NCBI GenBank assembly: GCA_026392155.1
Contig: JAPLCP010000145.1
Span: forward strand, 1 to 64,000
Origin: Armatimonadota bacterium
GTDB taxonomy: Bacteria > Armatimonadota > Armatimonadia > Armatimonadales > Armatimonadaceae
Direction of reading: 5' to 3'
DNA: 64,000 nt
Each line of letters starts with the position of its first letter. The stretch's first letter is position 1. This document shows positions 9,390 through 18,270 of the stretch, piece by piece. The notes below the pieces were generated by a model. That model made no database searches. It was given only the letters and a program-made list of their open reading frames with translations, and was not told the DNA's origin. Position numbers and translations under genes: made by a program.

Positions 9390-10505
9390 ATGCACCAAGA
9401 AACACTTCGCATCCCTGCCTTTACCGCCTATGAGGAAAATGGGGCTCTGGTCTGGTACGGCGAGCTCAAGCATGCGGGGCCCCTCACGCTCGATTTGGAG
9501 GGCAGACAAGGCGAGCTATTTGTCGAAAAAGTGCCCGCAGGGGGCATCCTCAAGCCAGGTGGTGCCCGCAAGCGCCTTGTCGAAAAGAAAGAAACCATCA
9601 CCGTCACGCCCGGCTACTGGCGCTTCGCACTGAAGGCTCCCGGGAAAGCGGAGGCGCTCCTGCTCTCCGGGCCTGCCAGTAAAGAGGCACATTTTAATCT
9701 TAAAGAGCGCAAGAACGCGGCATCGGTGCATCTGAGCTACGCGCTGGACAAAGAAATCAAGGCCGAGTGGTTCTACAACGAAGTGACGGTTCGTACGACG
9801 CCGCTTTACTCGTACTACATGGCCTGCGGGTTTGCACGGGGCTACTTTGGCATCCAGGTGAATAGTCCCACAGAGCGCCGGATTATCTTCTCGATCTGGG
9901 ACAGTGGCAACGAGGGGATAGACCGCAGCAAAGTCGCCGATGAAGACCAAGTCAAGCTCTTAGCCAAAGGCGAGGGGGTAGTCGCGAGTGGCTTTGGCAA
10001 CGAAGGCACGGGCGGGCACAGCCATCTCGTCTATCCCTGGCAAAAAGACACGACCTACAAATTTCTCGTTCATGCCGAGCCCGTCCCTATGGGCAGCGGC
10101 CAGCAGACCATCTACTCCGGCTACTTCTGGTTCCCTGAGAAAAAGAGCTGGGGCCTGATCGCCCGCTTCCGTGCGCCCAAAGACGGCAACTATCTCCGTG
10201 GCCTCTACTCCTTCAACGAGAACTTCGGCGGCGACAATGGGCAGCTACTACGCCTGGCAGAGTTTGGCCCAAGCTGGATCCGCACAAATAACAATAAATG
10301 GCAAGAGCTAGAGTCGGCAAGCTTTAGTTGTGATGCCACAGGACGAGCAAAAGATAGATTAGACTTTGCAGCGGGTGTTGCAAAGAGTGGTCGCTGGTAT
10401 CTCTCCAATGGCGGCTTTGTCAAAAACGGGATCGCCTATAAAGATCCGCTTCCCCCGCGCAAGCTGCACGGCAAGCCCCCTGAGCCACTCCCTAAAGAGC
10501 GCTAG
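9390..10505 (+). CDS. DUF3472 domain protein
   Basis: The 371-aa protein has an N-terminal beta-rich domain (residues about 1-105, DUF5077-like: 'WYGELKHAGPLTLDLEG'). A DUF3472 domain follows, marked by 'ASVHLSYAL', 'WFYNEVTVRTTPLYSYYMACGFARGYFGIQVNSPTERRIIFSIWD' (given in part) and 'GGHSHLVYPWQ'. Homologues are usually secreted and associated with carbohydrate metabolism, but no signal peptide is visible here. It begins 24 nt after the sulfatase-fold gene and is probably co-transcribed. The biochemical role is unknown. Confidence 0.85.
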   Translation: MHQETLRIPAFTAYEENGALVWYGELKHAGPLTLDLEGRQGELFVEKVPAGGILKPGGARKRLVEKKETITVTPGYWRFALKAPGKAEALLLSGPASKEAHFNLKERKNAASVHLSYALDKEIKAEWFYNEVTVRTTPLYSYYMACGFARGYFGIQVNSPTERRIIFSIWDSGNEGIDRSKVADEDQVKLLAKGEGVVASGFGNEGTGGHSHLVYPWQKDTTYKFLVHAEPVPMGSGQQTIYSGYFWFPEKKSWGLIARFRAPKDGNYLRGLYSFNENFGGDNGQLLRLAEFGPSWIRTNNNKWQELESASFSCDATGRAKDRLDFAAGVAKSGRWYLSNGGFVKNGIAYKDPLPPRKLHGKPPEPLPKER

Positions 10506-10515
10506 GTTATGGGCT

Positions 10516-10758
10516 CTAGCCGCGTAGGATACGCCGCGTCAGAGCGAGGGAGATACTGCCGAGCACCAGCGCTCCCAGGCTCCCCACTCCTGGCTGCGAG
10601 GAGACATGCAGAGTCGTGAGAGTTGATGTCGCTGTCTGTTTGGCGAGGGCACGCTGCGCCCCCAGTACTACCTGGGCACTAAATGCCCCCAGAAGTCCCA
10701 CGGTCGAGAGCGCCATTACTGAAGCAACAACTTTGTCTTTTTGGCTCAAATAGTTCAC
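10516..10758 (-). CDS. Small two-helix membrane protein, hypothetical
   Basis: The frame encodes 80 aa from a GTG. It has a hydrophobic helix at residues about 12-32 and a C-terminal 'QPGVGSLGALVLGSISLALTRRILRG' region (18-residue helix then RR), loosely like a C-terminal sorting tail of PEP-CTERM type but without the exact PEP motif. No Shine-Dalgarno or -10 fits the GTG well, so the start is uncertain. It converges on the DUF3472 gene with a 10-nt gap. Confidence 0.5.
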   Translation of the reverse strand: MNYLSQKDKVVASVMALSTVGLLGAFSAQVVLGAQRALAKQTATSTLTTLHVSSQPGVGSLGALVLGSISLALTRRILRG

Positions 10759-10842
10759 GGTTGAGCCATCGTACTTTAATTTTTACTATAAAGCATTATT
10801 TCCCACAAAAACCAGCATATCTACGGATAAGGATCTATTTCC

Positions 10843-12135
10843 CTAGGGCTTTCCCAGTATTTTCATCTGGGTTGCTAGCGTGAAAGGCTTACCTGGCTCT
10901 AGCTCATAGGTCAGCTCCGCATAGATAGCAGCGAAGCCCGTTTCTGGAGCCTGGTAGCGGCCTGTAGCTTGCTTTCCCATGACCGAGATCTCTTCTGACG
11001 TCCACTTGGCGTCCCGAAAATCGGTGGTTGCGGCCGTGCAACGGAAGATTCGGGCAGACTTCAGTGCGACATCGCTCTGGACAATCAGTTCCGCCGTGCG
11101 ACTACTGCCCCCTCTGTTCCATTTCCAGCGCGGCTCGGGCCACTTTTTCTTTGCCGCCAGCGTTCGTGCAAAGGCAGAGAGCGTGGTAAGCAAGCGCCCT
11201 CGGTCTTCCATTCCATGGCCAGAGTTAGGTAAGTAGAGCACCCACTTGGGACCTTTCAGATCGTCCCAGTAGAGATTCAGCGCATCTTGCGACCAGTATC
11301 TATCGTTAGTGCCCAGTAAGATTAACTTGGGAAGCGTGAGCTGGTTTCGGTAGGAGTAGGGGTCTTCTAGTCGCATCAGCTCTTTGCCGCGCGGAGCGAG
11401 CAGGAGCTTATCAAAGCCCACAGCGGTGTAGTCGCCGACTTGCTCGCTGGGCTTACCGAGCATCTCCAGCTGGTGCCCAATCTGCTTCTCGACATTGAGA
11501 ATATCAATGACCATCGGGGCGATCCCGACCACGCGCGGATCGCCACTTGCGCCCACCAGCCAGGTCGTCCAGCCGCGCTTGCTCGCCCCGGTGATCAGAA
11601 AGCGCTTGAGCTCCGGGCGAAAGCTCTGGAGCGCGTCCATGGCTTTGATCACCGCCTTGGCCATCGGAAAGTGCAGTGGCCAGGTGTCATCGCCGGTTTC
11701 TAAGAATTTCTGCCAGGTATAGACAATTAATGCATCTTCAGTAAGCCCACCGTAGAGCGGCTGCTTAGGGATATGATACAGAATCGCAAAGACATTTCCT
11801 GTGTTGGTTGCCGCAAACATCCCGATAAGCTCTTCAGCGCTACTACCTCCACCGCCCGTATTCAGAAGTGTACAAAAATCTGGCGAGGTGATCTTATCGG
11901 GCACAAAGAGCTGGAGCCGGTGCTCCCAGATATGCTCGTGCCAGGTCTGGGAGACGAGCCAGAGCTCATGGAGCACTCCGCCTGCGATCTTTTTTTCACT
12001 ACGCTTTTCCCACTTATACACAGGTTCAGGACGGGCAATATAGCCCTTTAGACCGCCCTCGGCCATGGCGACTGACGGCAGTGTGCCCGTAAGAGTAGCG
12101 CCGGTAATACTTGAAAGAAAACATCGTCGGTTCAT
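10843..12135 (-). CDS. PhoPQ-activated pathogenicity-related (PqaA-like) hydrolase
   Basis: The protein has 430 aa with an N-terminal export signal (MNRRCFLSSITGATLTGTLPSVAMA). The alpha/beta-hydrolase body has the nucleophile elbow G-A-S-K-R-G ('FLITGASKRGWTTWL'), 'IAPMVIDILN', an acid in 'LLGTNDRYWS' and the catalytic His in 'YLPNSGHGM'. This is the layout of the PhoPQ_related family; the physiological substrate is not known. TATCAT ends 7 nt before the ATG with no Shine-Dalgarno. It is divergent from zwf across only 27 bp. Confidence 0.88.
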   Translation of the reverse strand: MNRRCFLSSITGATLTGTLPSVAMAEGGLKGYIARPEPVYKWEKRSEKKIAGGVLHELWLVSQTWHEHIWEHRLQLFVPDKITSPDFCTLLNTGGGGSSAEELIGMFAATNTGNVFAILYHIPKQPLYGGLTEDALIVYTWQKFLETGDDTWPLHFPMAKAVIKAMDALQSFRPELKRFLITGASKRGWTTWLVGASGDPRVVGIAPMVIDILNVEKQIGHQLEMLGKPSEQVGDYTAVGFDKLLLAPRGKELMRLEDPYSYRNQLTLPKLILLGTNDRYWSQDALNLYWDDLKGPKWVLYLPNSGHGMEDRGRLLTTLSAFARTLAAKKKWPEPRWKWNRGGSSRTAELIVQSDVALKSARIFRCTAATTDFRDAKWTSEEISVMGKQATGRYQAPETGFAAIYAELTYELEPGKPFTLATQMKILGKP

Positions 12136-12158
12136 GGGTATTATGATACCCTGATAAT
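12136..12158. promoter_or_regulatory. Divergent promoter region of the PqaA-like gene and zwf
   Basis: The 27-bp gap contains GGGTAT/ATACCC arms (12136-12141 and 12146-12151) around TATG. On the minus strand TATCAT (12143-12148) is a -10 ending 7 nt from the PqaA-like ATG. On the plus strand GATAAT (12153-12158) ends 4 nt before the zwf ATG. The dyad could also bind a regulator. Confidence 0.4.
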
Positions 12159-12162
12159 CGGA

Positions 12163-13623
12163 ATGAACGATCTTGATCCCTGCGTATTTGTTCTCTTCGG
12201 CGCTACGGGCGACCTAACCCGCCGCAAACTGACCCCTGCTCTCTATGCACTTCACTGCGAGGGACTGCTTCCTGAAGACTTTGTCATCCTCGCCTACGCC
12301 CGACGTGATAAAGACGATGCGATTTTCCGAGACGATCTCAAAGCATCTATGGCGGAGTTTGCTCCGAAAGTTCCTCTGGATAAGTGGGACTCCTTTGCCG
12401 AGCACTGCTTCTATGTTCGTGGTGAGTTTGACTCCGCTGAGGGTTTTACTGCCTTACATGATAAACTACAAACACTTGACATTGAGCACAATGTCAAACA
12501 TAACTGGCTTTTCTATCTGGCAATTCCCCCAGAGCAGTACGAAGGAGTGGTGGGGCATCTAGGAGCCTCGGGGCTCTCGCGCAAAGGGATGACCGACCAT
12601 GGCTGGGCACGGGTGATCGTCGAGAAGCCTTTTGGGTACGATTTAGAGACCAGTCGACACCTGAACGAGGCACTCCTGGGACACTTTACCGAAGATCAGG
12701 TCTACCGGATTGACCACTATCTCGGCAAAGAGACGGTTCAGAATATTCTCTTCTTCCGGTTCGCCAATGAGATCTTTGAGCCACTCTGGAACCATAAGTA
12801 CGTGGATCATGTGCAGATCACCGTGGCGGAAAAAATTGGCGTAGAGGGGCGTGGCAACTTCTTCGACGCGACTGGGATGACGCGCGATGTGCTGCAAAAC
12901 CACGCGCTCCAGATTCTTTCTCTCGTGGCGATGGAGGCTCCCGTGCGCCTCGATGCCAACGCAGTGCGCGATGAGAAAGTGAAAGCCATTCGGGGAATTC
13001 GGCCCATTCCCCGCGAGGAAGTCCACTACATGACGGTTCGTGGGCAGTACGATAGCTACCGCCACGAAGAGGGCGTTCCTCCGGGATCGGACACGGAGAC
13101 CTTTGTGGCCATGAAACTACACATGGACAACTGGCGCTGGGCGGGGACACCCTTTTATGTTCGCTGCGCCAAGGCGATGCCCAAGCGCATGACCGAGGTG
13201 GCGGTGCAGTTTAAGACGATCCCCCAAGTGCTCTTTGCCCGAACCAACCGTGATGAAGTACATTCCAATGTCCTGGTGCTGCGCATCCAGCCCGATGAAG
13301 GGATTTTCCTTCAGATGGGAGCCAAGAAACCCGGCCCAGACATGGCACTCCATCCCGTCAACCTAGGATTTCTCTATCGGGATGAGTTCAAAGACATTCC
13401 TATCGCCGATGCCTATGAACGCCTGATCCTAGACACGATTCGTGGGGATGCAAGCCTCTTTGCCCGTGGTGATGAAGTCGAGGCTGCCTGGAAGCTACTG
13501 ACTCCCGTGATGGAGGCGTGGAAAGAGCGTCCTCATGACGTTCAGCCCTACTTTTCTAACACCTGGGGGCCTGAGAAGGCAAGCACGCTGCTAGATCCCG
13601 GCCAGAGCTGGAGAGAGCCCTAG
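12163..13623 (+). CDS. zwf: Glucose-6-phosphate 1-dehydrogenase
   Basis: The 486-aa enzyme oxidises glucose 6-phosphate to 6-phosphogluconolactone, the first step of the oxidative pentose phosphate pathway. The NADP-binding 'LFGATGDLTRRKLTPALYAL' begins near residue 11. The active-site motif 'RIDHYLGKETVQN' lies near residues 182-194, with 'VEKPFGYD' before it. Length is normal. The downstream plsY start overlaps its TAG by one base. gnd and pgl are not in the window. Confidence 0.97.
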   Translation: MNDLDPCVFVLFGATGDLTRRKLTPALYALHCEGLLPEDFVILAYARRDKDDAIFRDDLKASMAEFAPKVPLDKWDSFAEHCFYVRGEFDSAEGFTALHDKLQTLDIEHNVKHNWLFYLAIPPEQYEGVVGHLGASGLSRKGMTDHGWARVIVEKPFGYDLETSRHLNEALLGHFTEDQVYRIDHYLGKETVQNILFFRFANEIFEPLWNHKYVDHVQITVAEKIGVEGRGNFFDATGMTRDVLQNHALQILSLVAMEAPVRLDANAVRDEKVKAIRGIRPIPREEVHYMTVRGQYDSYRHEEGVPPGSDTETFVAMKLHMDNWRWAGTPFYVRCAKAMPKRMTEVAVQFKTIPQVLFARTNRDEVHSNVLVLRIQPDEGIFLQMGAKKPGPDMALHPVNLGFLYRDEFKDIPIADAYERLILDTIRGDASLFARGDEVEAAWKLLTPVMEAWKERPHDVQPYFSNTWGPEKASTLLDPGQSWREP

Positions 13624-14222
13624 TGCGTCCGGAGATGGTCTGCCTGCTGGCGTTTCTGTTTGGGGCAATTCCCTTTGGTTTAGTGATTGGCAAGCTCAAG
13701 GGAGTGGACCTTAGAACGAAGGGCTCTGGCAATATCGGGGCGTCCAATGCGATGCGGGAGCTAGGCAAGCCACTAGGGGCGCTGGTCTTTATTTTGGACA
13801 CGCTCAAGGGCTGGATCCCCGTTTTCGCCGCGCAGAGGCTAGGATTCTCGCCGGAGTGGCTGGTCGGGGTAGGACTCGCGGGGGTCTTTGGGCATATCTA
13901 CTCGCCGTTTGTGCGCTTTAAAGGCGGCAAGGGGGTCGCGACAACTTTGGGGGTACTGCTAGGCCTCGACGGGCGCGTGGCCTTGATCGCCTTCGGGATT
14001 TTCATTGTGGTCGTCGCCGTCACGGACTATATCTCAGTGGGCTCTATCGCTGCCGCTGTGGCTCAGGCTACGCTCTTTTGGGTCTTTTGCGACCCACTGC
14101 CCATGAAGCTCTTTGGAGCCGTTGTGGGACTGTTTGTGATCATTCGCCACCGGAGCAACATCCAGCGCCTGCGAAAAGGCGAAGAGAATCGGCTACGAAA
14201 GAAAGCTACGCCGCCCGCTTAA
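13623..14222 (+). CDS. plsY: Glycerol-3-phosphate acyltransferase
   Basis: The 199-aa membrane enzyme transfers acyl from acyl-phosphate to glycerol 3-phosphate, starting phospholipid synthesis. Three conserved loops are seen: 'GSGNIGASNAMRELG', 'GHIYSPFVRFKGGKGVATTLG' and 'IRHRSNIQRL'. Five or so membrane helices are present. The GTG start shares one base with the zwf stop; an ATG four codons later (13635) is an alternative. Its 3' end overlaps the convergent Crp/Fnr gene by 17 nt. Confidence 0.95.
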   Translation: MRPEMVCLLAFLFGAIPFGLVIGKLKGVDLRTKGSGNIGASNAMRELGKPLGALVFILDTLKGWIPVFAAQRLGFSPEWLVGVGLAGVFGHIYSPFVRFKGGKGVATTLGVLLGLDGRVALIAFGIFIVVVAVTDYISVGSIAAAVAQATLFWVFCDPLPMKLFGAVVGLFVIIRHRSNIQRLRKGEENRLRKKATPPA

Positions 14223-14892
14223 CCAGGGCATCGTGGTCGTAGACCGTGATGTGATAGGTGGTATCCACAGCGATAAAGCCTTTTTGCTTAAAATAGCCCA
14301 TCGCCTTGTTCACTGACTCACGCGATGCTCCGACAAGGCTCGCCATGTCGTTCTGGGTGAGTCTCAGCTCAATCCGACGACCCGCACCATTTTCCACATC
14401 CACACCGTGGGTTTTGGACAGGTGCAAGAGCTGGCTGGCGATGCGGCCATAGACATCCTGGCTGGAGAGCGAGCGAATCCAGCTCGTGGCGCGGCGTAGG
14501 CGGCCTGCAAGCTGCTTGAGAAGCTCGACGGCAATTCCAGGGACGGCATGGAGACAGGCATGGAAGTCTTCGGCAGGGAGTGCCAGAACTTCGGTGGGCT
14601 CTAGCGCGACGACATCAGCGGAGCGCTCCTCCCCATCCAGAACGGAGAACTCTCCAAAGAAGTCGCCCGGACGATAGATCGCAATAATAGTCTCGTCCTC
14701 AGAGTCTAGATAGACACACTTTGCTTTCCCCGATGTTAGGATAAACAGTGCATCTCCCGGTGTGCCTCGCCGGACAATCACATCACGCTCTGCATAGCTC
14801 CGGCGCTTCAGGTACTTTGCCACGTACTCCAGCTGCTCTTCCGTGAGCCCCGAGAAAAGAGGGATGGCCCCTAGTGCCTTCGATAGAATCAT
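14206..14892 (-). CDS. Crp/Fnr-family transcriptional regulator
   Basis: The protein has 228 aa. The cyclic-nucleotide-binding fold spans residues about 10-125 ('GTPGDALFILTSGKAKCVY...PGDFFGEFSVLDGEERSADVVAL'). The winged helix HTH is near residues 175-200 ('LTQNDMASLVGASRESVNKAMGYF'). The R-S-A-x-V motif suggests cAMP-type binding, but the ligand is unproven; there is no Fnr cysteine cluster. Just upstream, TATAAC ends 6 nt before the ATG and contains the purQ stop codon TAA, so it may be transcribed separately from purSQ. Confidence 0.93.
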   Translation of the reverse strand: MILSKALGAIPLFSGLTEEQLEYVAKYLKRRSYAERDVIVRRGTPGDALFILTSGKAKCVYLDSEDETIIAIYRPGDFFGEFSVLDGEERSADVVALEPTEVLALPAEDFHACLHAVPGIAVELLKQLAGRLRRATSWIRSLSSQDVYGRIASQLLHLSKTHGVDVENGAGRRIELRLTQNDMASLVGASRESVNKAMGYFKQKGFIAVDTTYHITVYDHDALVKRAA

Positions 14893-14899
14893 GTCTCTG

Positions 14900-15589
14900 T
14901 TATACCTGAGCCTGAGTCAACGTCGCAAGAATGCTCTGAAACACGCAGGCCCCATCTGCGGAGCCAAGCCCCGCTCGGATCGCACGCTCAGGGTGGGGCA
15001 TCATCCCCATCACATTGCGCCTCGGCCCCCCCAGCACCCCCGCAATGTCGTCCTGAGAGCCATTGGGATTGCCACCTGTGTAGCGAAAAAGAATCCGATC
15101 TTCGTCCACAAGCTGGGCATGCGTCTCTGGGGCACAGATATAGCGCCCTTCGCCGTGGGCAATGGGAATCGAGAGAGTCGCAGCTTTCTCACAGGTGCTC
15201 GTGAACGGAGAGTTGGTTGTCTCGACTCTGAGGTCTACGTGCTTGCAGACAAACTTCAGGCCCTCGTTGCGTGCCAGCGCTCCTGGAAGCAGGCCCGCCT
15301 CACAGAGAATCTGAAAGCCGTTGCAGATTCCCATCACCAAGCCGCCCCCTGCCGCAAACTTCGCCACCTCGTCCATGATCGGGGCAAACCGCGCAATGGC
15401 TCCGGCTCGCAGTGCATCCCCGTAGGAAAAGCCTCCGGGCACAATGACGATATCCACGTTCTGGAGCTCGGTACTCTGGTGCCAGAGGAGCTTCGCTTCC
15501 CCACAGCCCAGCTCTTTCCAGGCATTGGCGGCATCCCGATCGCAGTTAGAGCCAGGAAAGACAATCACCCCTGCCGTAAAACCGCTCAC
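14900..15589 (-). CDS. purQ: Phosphoribosylformylglycinamidine synthase, glutaminase subunit
   Basis: The 229-aa class I glutamine amidotransferase supplies ammonia to PurL. The nucleophile is the Cys in 'MGICNGFQILCEAGLLPGAL', and the His/Glu pair is in 'MMPHPERAI'. The N terminus 'AGVIVFPGSNCDRDA' is diagnostic. Its start overlaps purS by 4 nt. purL does not follow; the next gene is a Crp/Fnr regulator. Confidence 0.96.
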   Translation of the reverse strand: MSGFTAGVIVFPGSNCDRDAANAWKELGCGEAKLLWHQSTELQNVDIVIVPGGFSYGDALRAGAIARFAPIMDEVAKFAAGGGLVMGICNGFQILCEAGLLPGALARNEGLKFVCKHVDLRVETTNSPFTSTCEKAATLSIPIAHGEGRYICAPETHAQLVDEDRILFRYTGGNPNGSQDDIAGVLGGPRRNVMGMMPHPERAIRAGLGSADGACVFQSILATLTQAQV

Positions 15590-15828
15590 TCCGCCACTCC
15601 ATTAGCGTCCACTTCGATGTGATACGACTCCATCACGGGGTTGGCAAGAAGCTTCTCGCACATCGCCTTAGCCTCTTCGGGGTTTGCGGTTTCAAGCTCA
15701 ATCACTTTCCCGACACGGACATTTTTGACATCGGTGTAGCCTAGGCTATGCAGCGCTTCCTGGATAGTGCGCCCCTGAGCGTCCAAGAGAGCAGGCTTGA
15801 GCGTAACGGTGACAGTGACTTTAGACAA
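15586..15828 (-). CDS. purS: Phosphoribosylformylglycinamidine synthase subunit PurS
   Basis: The 80-aa small subunit bridges PurL and PurQ. The sequence 'VTVTLKPALLDAQGRTIQEALHSLGY' and 'NVRVGKVIELE' is typical. The start is TTG at 15828 with AAGGA about 8 nt upstream. It forms an overlapping pair with purQ. The region upstream is the replication origin. Confidence 0.94.
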   Translation of the reverse strand: MSKVTVTVTLKPALLDAQGRTIQEALHSLGYTDVKNVRVGKVIELETANPEEAKAMCEKLLANPVMESYHIEVDANGVAE

Positions 15829-15994
15829 GAGAGATTCCTTTCGGGAGTTTCGGATAGGGGAGATGGATTCTGGTGGGTGTGGACGATCTCCAGTATGCCA
15901 TGTCTTCTTTCTTCCGTCAAGGCTTGGAAAGGCGCTTCGCTTTCCGCCAAGCGTCTCTTTCTTAGTTTCTACTATCTCTTTTTTTTATTACTCT

Positions 15995-16009
15995 TAGTAG
16001 TAGTAGTAG
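15995..16009 (+). repeat. TAG x5 run, DnaA-trio-like
   Basis: Five consecutive TAG triplets lie 16 nt from the outermost DnaA box and next to a pyrimidine/AT-rich tract. DnaA-trio elements that promote strand opening are TAG-like repeats beside a DnaA box, so this is the likely unwinding side. The orientation of the nearest box relative to the trios needs checking against characterised origins. Confidence 0.5.
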
Positions 16010-16345
16010 GTGAAAGCCCTAGCCTGTGGATAACTCGTAAAATCACTCAAACACTTTGTAAGGCAAAGTTAAATTATTACCAAAAAAAGCAAACTAAATA
16101 CAAACAAAAGAAAGCCTCAAGCTCTGAGTGTACCAAAATTTTAGGCAAACAAAGTTATCCACAGGCCTGTGGATAACTCGATTTTGCCTGTGGATAACTG
16201 CCGAGTTATCCACAGGCAGCCCAAAGTTATCCACAGGTTATCCACAGGCAAACGCTTAGAGAACAGAAGTTATCCACAGGCAAGCCCGAGTTATCCACAG
16301 GTTATCCACAAGTTATCCACAGGTTATCCACAGGCCTGTGGATAA
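15995..16345. other. Chromosomal replication origin (oriC)
   Basis: The region holds 13 exact copies of the DnaA box TTATCCACA or its complement. Forward copies start at 16155, 16206, 16227, 16238, 16270, 16291, 16302, 16313 and 16324. Inverted copies start at 16025, 16168, 16189 and 16337. Several neighbours are spaced exactly 11 bp apart, about one helical turn. AT-rich stretches flank both ends (15965-15995 and 16346-16400). It lies in the 678-bp gap between the 3' end of dnaA and purS, which contains no credible gene. Confidence 0.95.
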
Positions 16346-16506
16346 CTATTTTTTTAAGATCGGTATAAATTAAGCCGTTCTTTAGAGGATTTTATTTGAG
16401 ACAAATTTGAGACACTTCAAGGCAATGAAGTACTAAGACATGCGAAGTGGAGACGTGCAGAAATGAACCGAGCGCAAGAGCGCTGGTTCGTGCTAAGGGA
16501 GAGGGC

Positions 16507-18270
16507 TTACGGAGCTACGGGATCGGTTGAGGGGTTAGATTCCTGGCGAATCTGGTTGCTAAGCTCACTGAGAAGCTCACGGAGCGTGTCGTCGCCGGTG
16601 AGCTGGTCGCGGAGGCTGGTGCAGGCGTGCATGACCGTGGTGTGGTCGCGGCCCCCGAAGAACTGGCCGATCCCTGGCAGGCTGGTCTCGGTGAGCTCAC
16701 GCATGAGTAGCATCGCCACTTGCCGGGCACGGGCGGTCTCTTTATCGCGCTTCTTGCCCTTGAGTGCCTCAGGATCCAGGCCGTAGCGCCGCGCGACGAC
16801 AGCTTGGATAATATCGGCGGTAATACGGCCTCGGGGTGCGCCGGAGATGGCTTGTGCGGCCTCCAGAAGCCCCACAGGGCCATTGGGGTCGGCAGGAAGG
16901 CTCCCAAGCCCCGCCGACGCAAAATACCGCGCTAGGATGTCCGAGGCTAGCTCTTCCGTGACGGGGGAGTTGACCAGCGACGCATAGGCGACCAGCTTGA
17001 CAAGGGCACCCTCTAGCGTTCGGATATTGCTCTGCACGAGGCGCGCCATGTACATCAGCACATCATCGGGGATGCGCATGCGCTCCACCTCGGCTTTTTT
17101 CTGCAAGATGGCCAGGCGCGTCTCCAGATCCGGCGGCGCGATATCGGCGATCAGGCCGGACTCAAAGCGCGAGCGCAGGCGCTCGTCCATCATCTTTAGC
17201 TCACGCGGGCTCCGGTCCGACGAGATCACGATCTGCTTGCCGGTCTGGTAGAGCGCGTTAAACGTGTGGAAAAACTCTTCGTTGGTCTTATCCTTGCCCG
17301 CAATGAACTGAATGTCATCAAGCAGGAAGACATCAATGTTGCGCCAGCGCCGACGGAACTCTTCCATCTTGTTCTCGCGGCTGGCTTTAACAAAGGCGGT
17401 AGTGAAAGCCTCACCCGAGACATAGCAGACATGCTCCGGGCCACGCTGCGCCACGACGTGGTGGCCGATGGCGTGCATCAGGTGTGTCTTGCCGATTCCG
17501 GGAGGGCCGTAGAGAAACAGCGGGTTGTAGACCTCGCCAGGTGCCTGCGCGACGGCATGGGCACCACCCTCTGCCAAGCGATTGCTGCGCCCGGTCACGA
17601 AGGCATCAAAAGTGTAGCGTGGGTTTAGCGGGGGGGCATCGGGGTGAGACGCTGTCGAGCCCGAAGAGCTTGAGCCACTGACAGATTGGGGGCGCGCGAC
17701 AGCCACGGTGTTCTGCCTGGCTTTCGGGGGCGCGAGCGGAATGCGAGGCGAGGGGACAACCACGATCTCGGCTTCAAGAGTGAGGGGCTCCCCTTGAGGC
17801 TCTGGCAGTGCGGCTACCAGGGCCTCGTCGGGTGCGGAGACCTGCTCGATGCGACTCAGCGCGTCGGTCGGAGCGAGGAAATGACCGTTGGTCGGTGCCT
17901 CGAACAGGCTTGGTGTAATCGCCTTTGGTTGCCCTGGCTGCTCGGCAGAGGTGCGGCTCTGATCTTGCAGCAAGGCAAACTGAAGTCTAACTTCCCGGTC
18001 CAGAACTTCTTCGAGAAGCCCTTGGATAAGTGGGGTATGTCGCTTCTCTACCCACTCTCTCGTAAACGCCGAAGGAACGCCCAGTGTGATATCGCAGAGA
18101 ATCCGTCCCTCATTCATCCGTTCGCTGAGAGAGAGCGGCTTCAAGGTTCGAATATGCGTCTCAAACGTGGGCTTGTTCACCCGTGTGGCGAGCATGCGCA
18201 GCGTGCGATCCCAGGCACGCCTTAGGACGATGGGTATGTCCTCGTCCTCAAATTGTAGTTGCTCACTCAC
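16507..18270 (-). CDS. dnaA: Chromosomal replication initiator protein DnaA
   Basis: The protein has 587 aa with the proposed GTG start at 18270 (VSEQLQFEDEDIP...); the frame is open 30 codons further but that part is not DnaA-like. Domain I is near residues 1-95, followed by a long Pro/Ser-rich linker (residues about 105-220). The AAA+ domain has Walker A 'GPPGIGKTH' (about 255-263) and Walker B 'VFLLDDIQF'. The C-terminal DNA-binding signature is 'GGRDHTTVMHACTSLRDQL'. The linker makes it longer than the common 450 aa. oriC lies directly downstream; dnaN is not adjacent. Confidence 0.97.
   Translation of the reverse strand: MSEQLQFEDEDIPIVLRRAWDRTLRMLATRVNKPTFETHIRTLKPLSLSERMNEGRILCDITLGVPSAFTREWVEKRHTPLIQGLLEEVLDREVRLQFALLQDQSRTSAEQPGQPKAITPSLFEAPTNGHFLAPTDALSRIEQVSAPDEALVAALPEPQGEPLTLEAEIVVVPSPRIPLAPPKARQNTVAVARPQSVSGSSSSGSTASHPDAPPLNPRYTFDAFVTGRSNRLAEGGAHAVAQAPGEVYNPLFLYGPPGIGKTHLMHAIGHHVVAQRGPEHVCYVSGEAFTTAFVKASRENKMEEFRRRWRNIDVFLLDDIQFIAGKDKTNEEFFHTFNALYQTGKQIVISSDRSPRELKMMDERLRSRFESGLIADIAPPDLETRLAILQKKAEVERMRIPDDVLMYMARLVQSNIRTLEGALVKLVAYASLVNSPVTEELASDILARYFASAGLGSLPADPNGPVGLLEAAQAISGAPRGRITADIIQAVVARRYGLDPEALKGKKRDKETARARQVAMLLMRELTETSLPGIGQFFGGRDHTTVMHACTSLRDQLTGDDTLRELLSELSNQIRQESNPSTDPVAP

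Noticed and set aside
14843-15622. 259-codon plus-strand frame opposite purQ
   Set aside because: purQ on the minus strand is certain; this frame has no domain.
16155-16345. CRISPR-like look of the repeated TTATCCACA region
   Set aside because: The units are 9-bp DnaA boxes in both orientations with short irregular spacers, beside dnaA. No 25-40-bp repeats or cas genes occur in the window.
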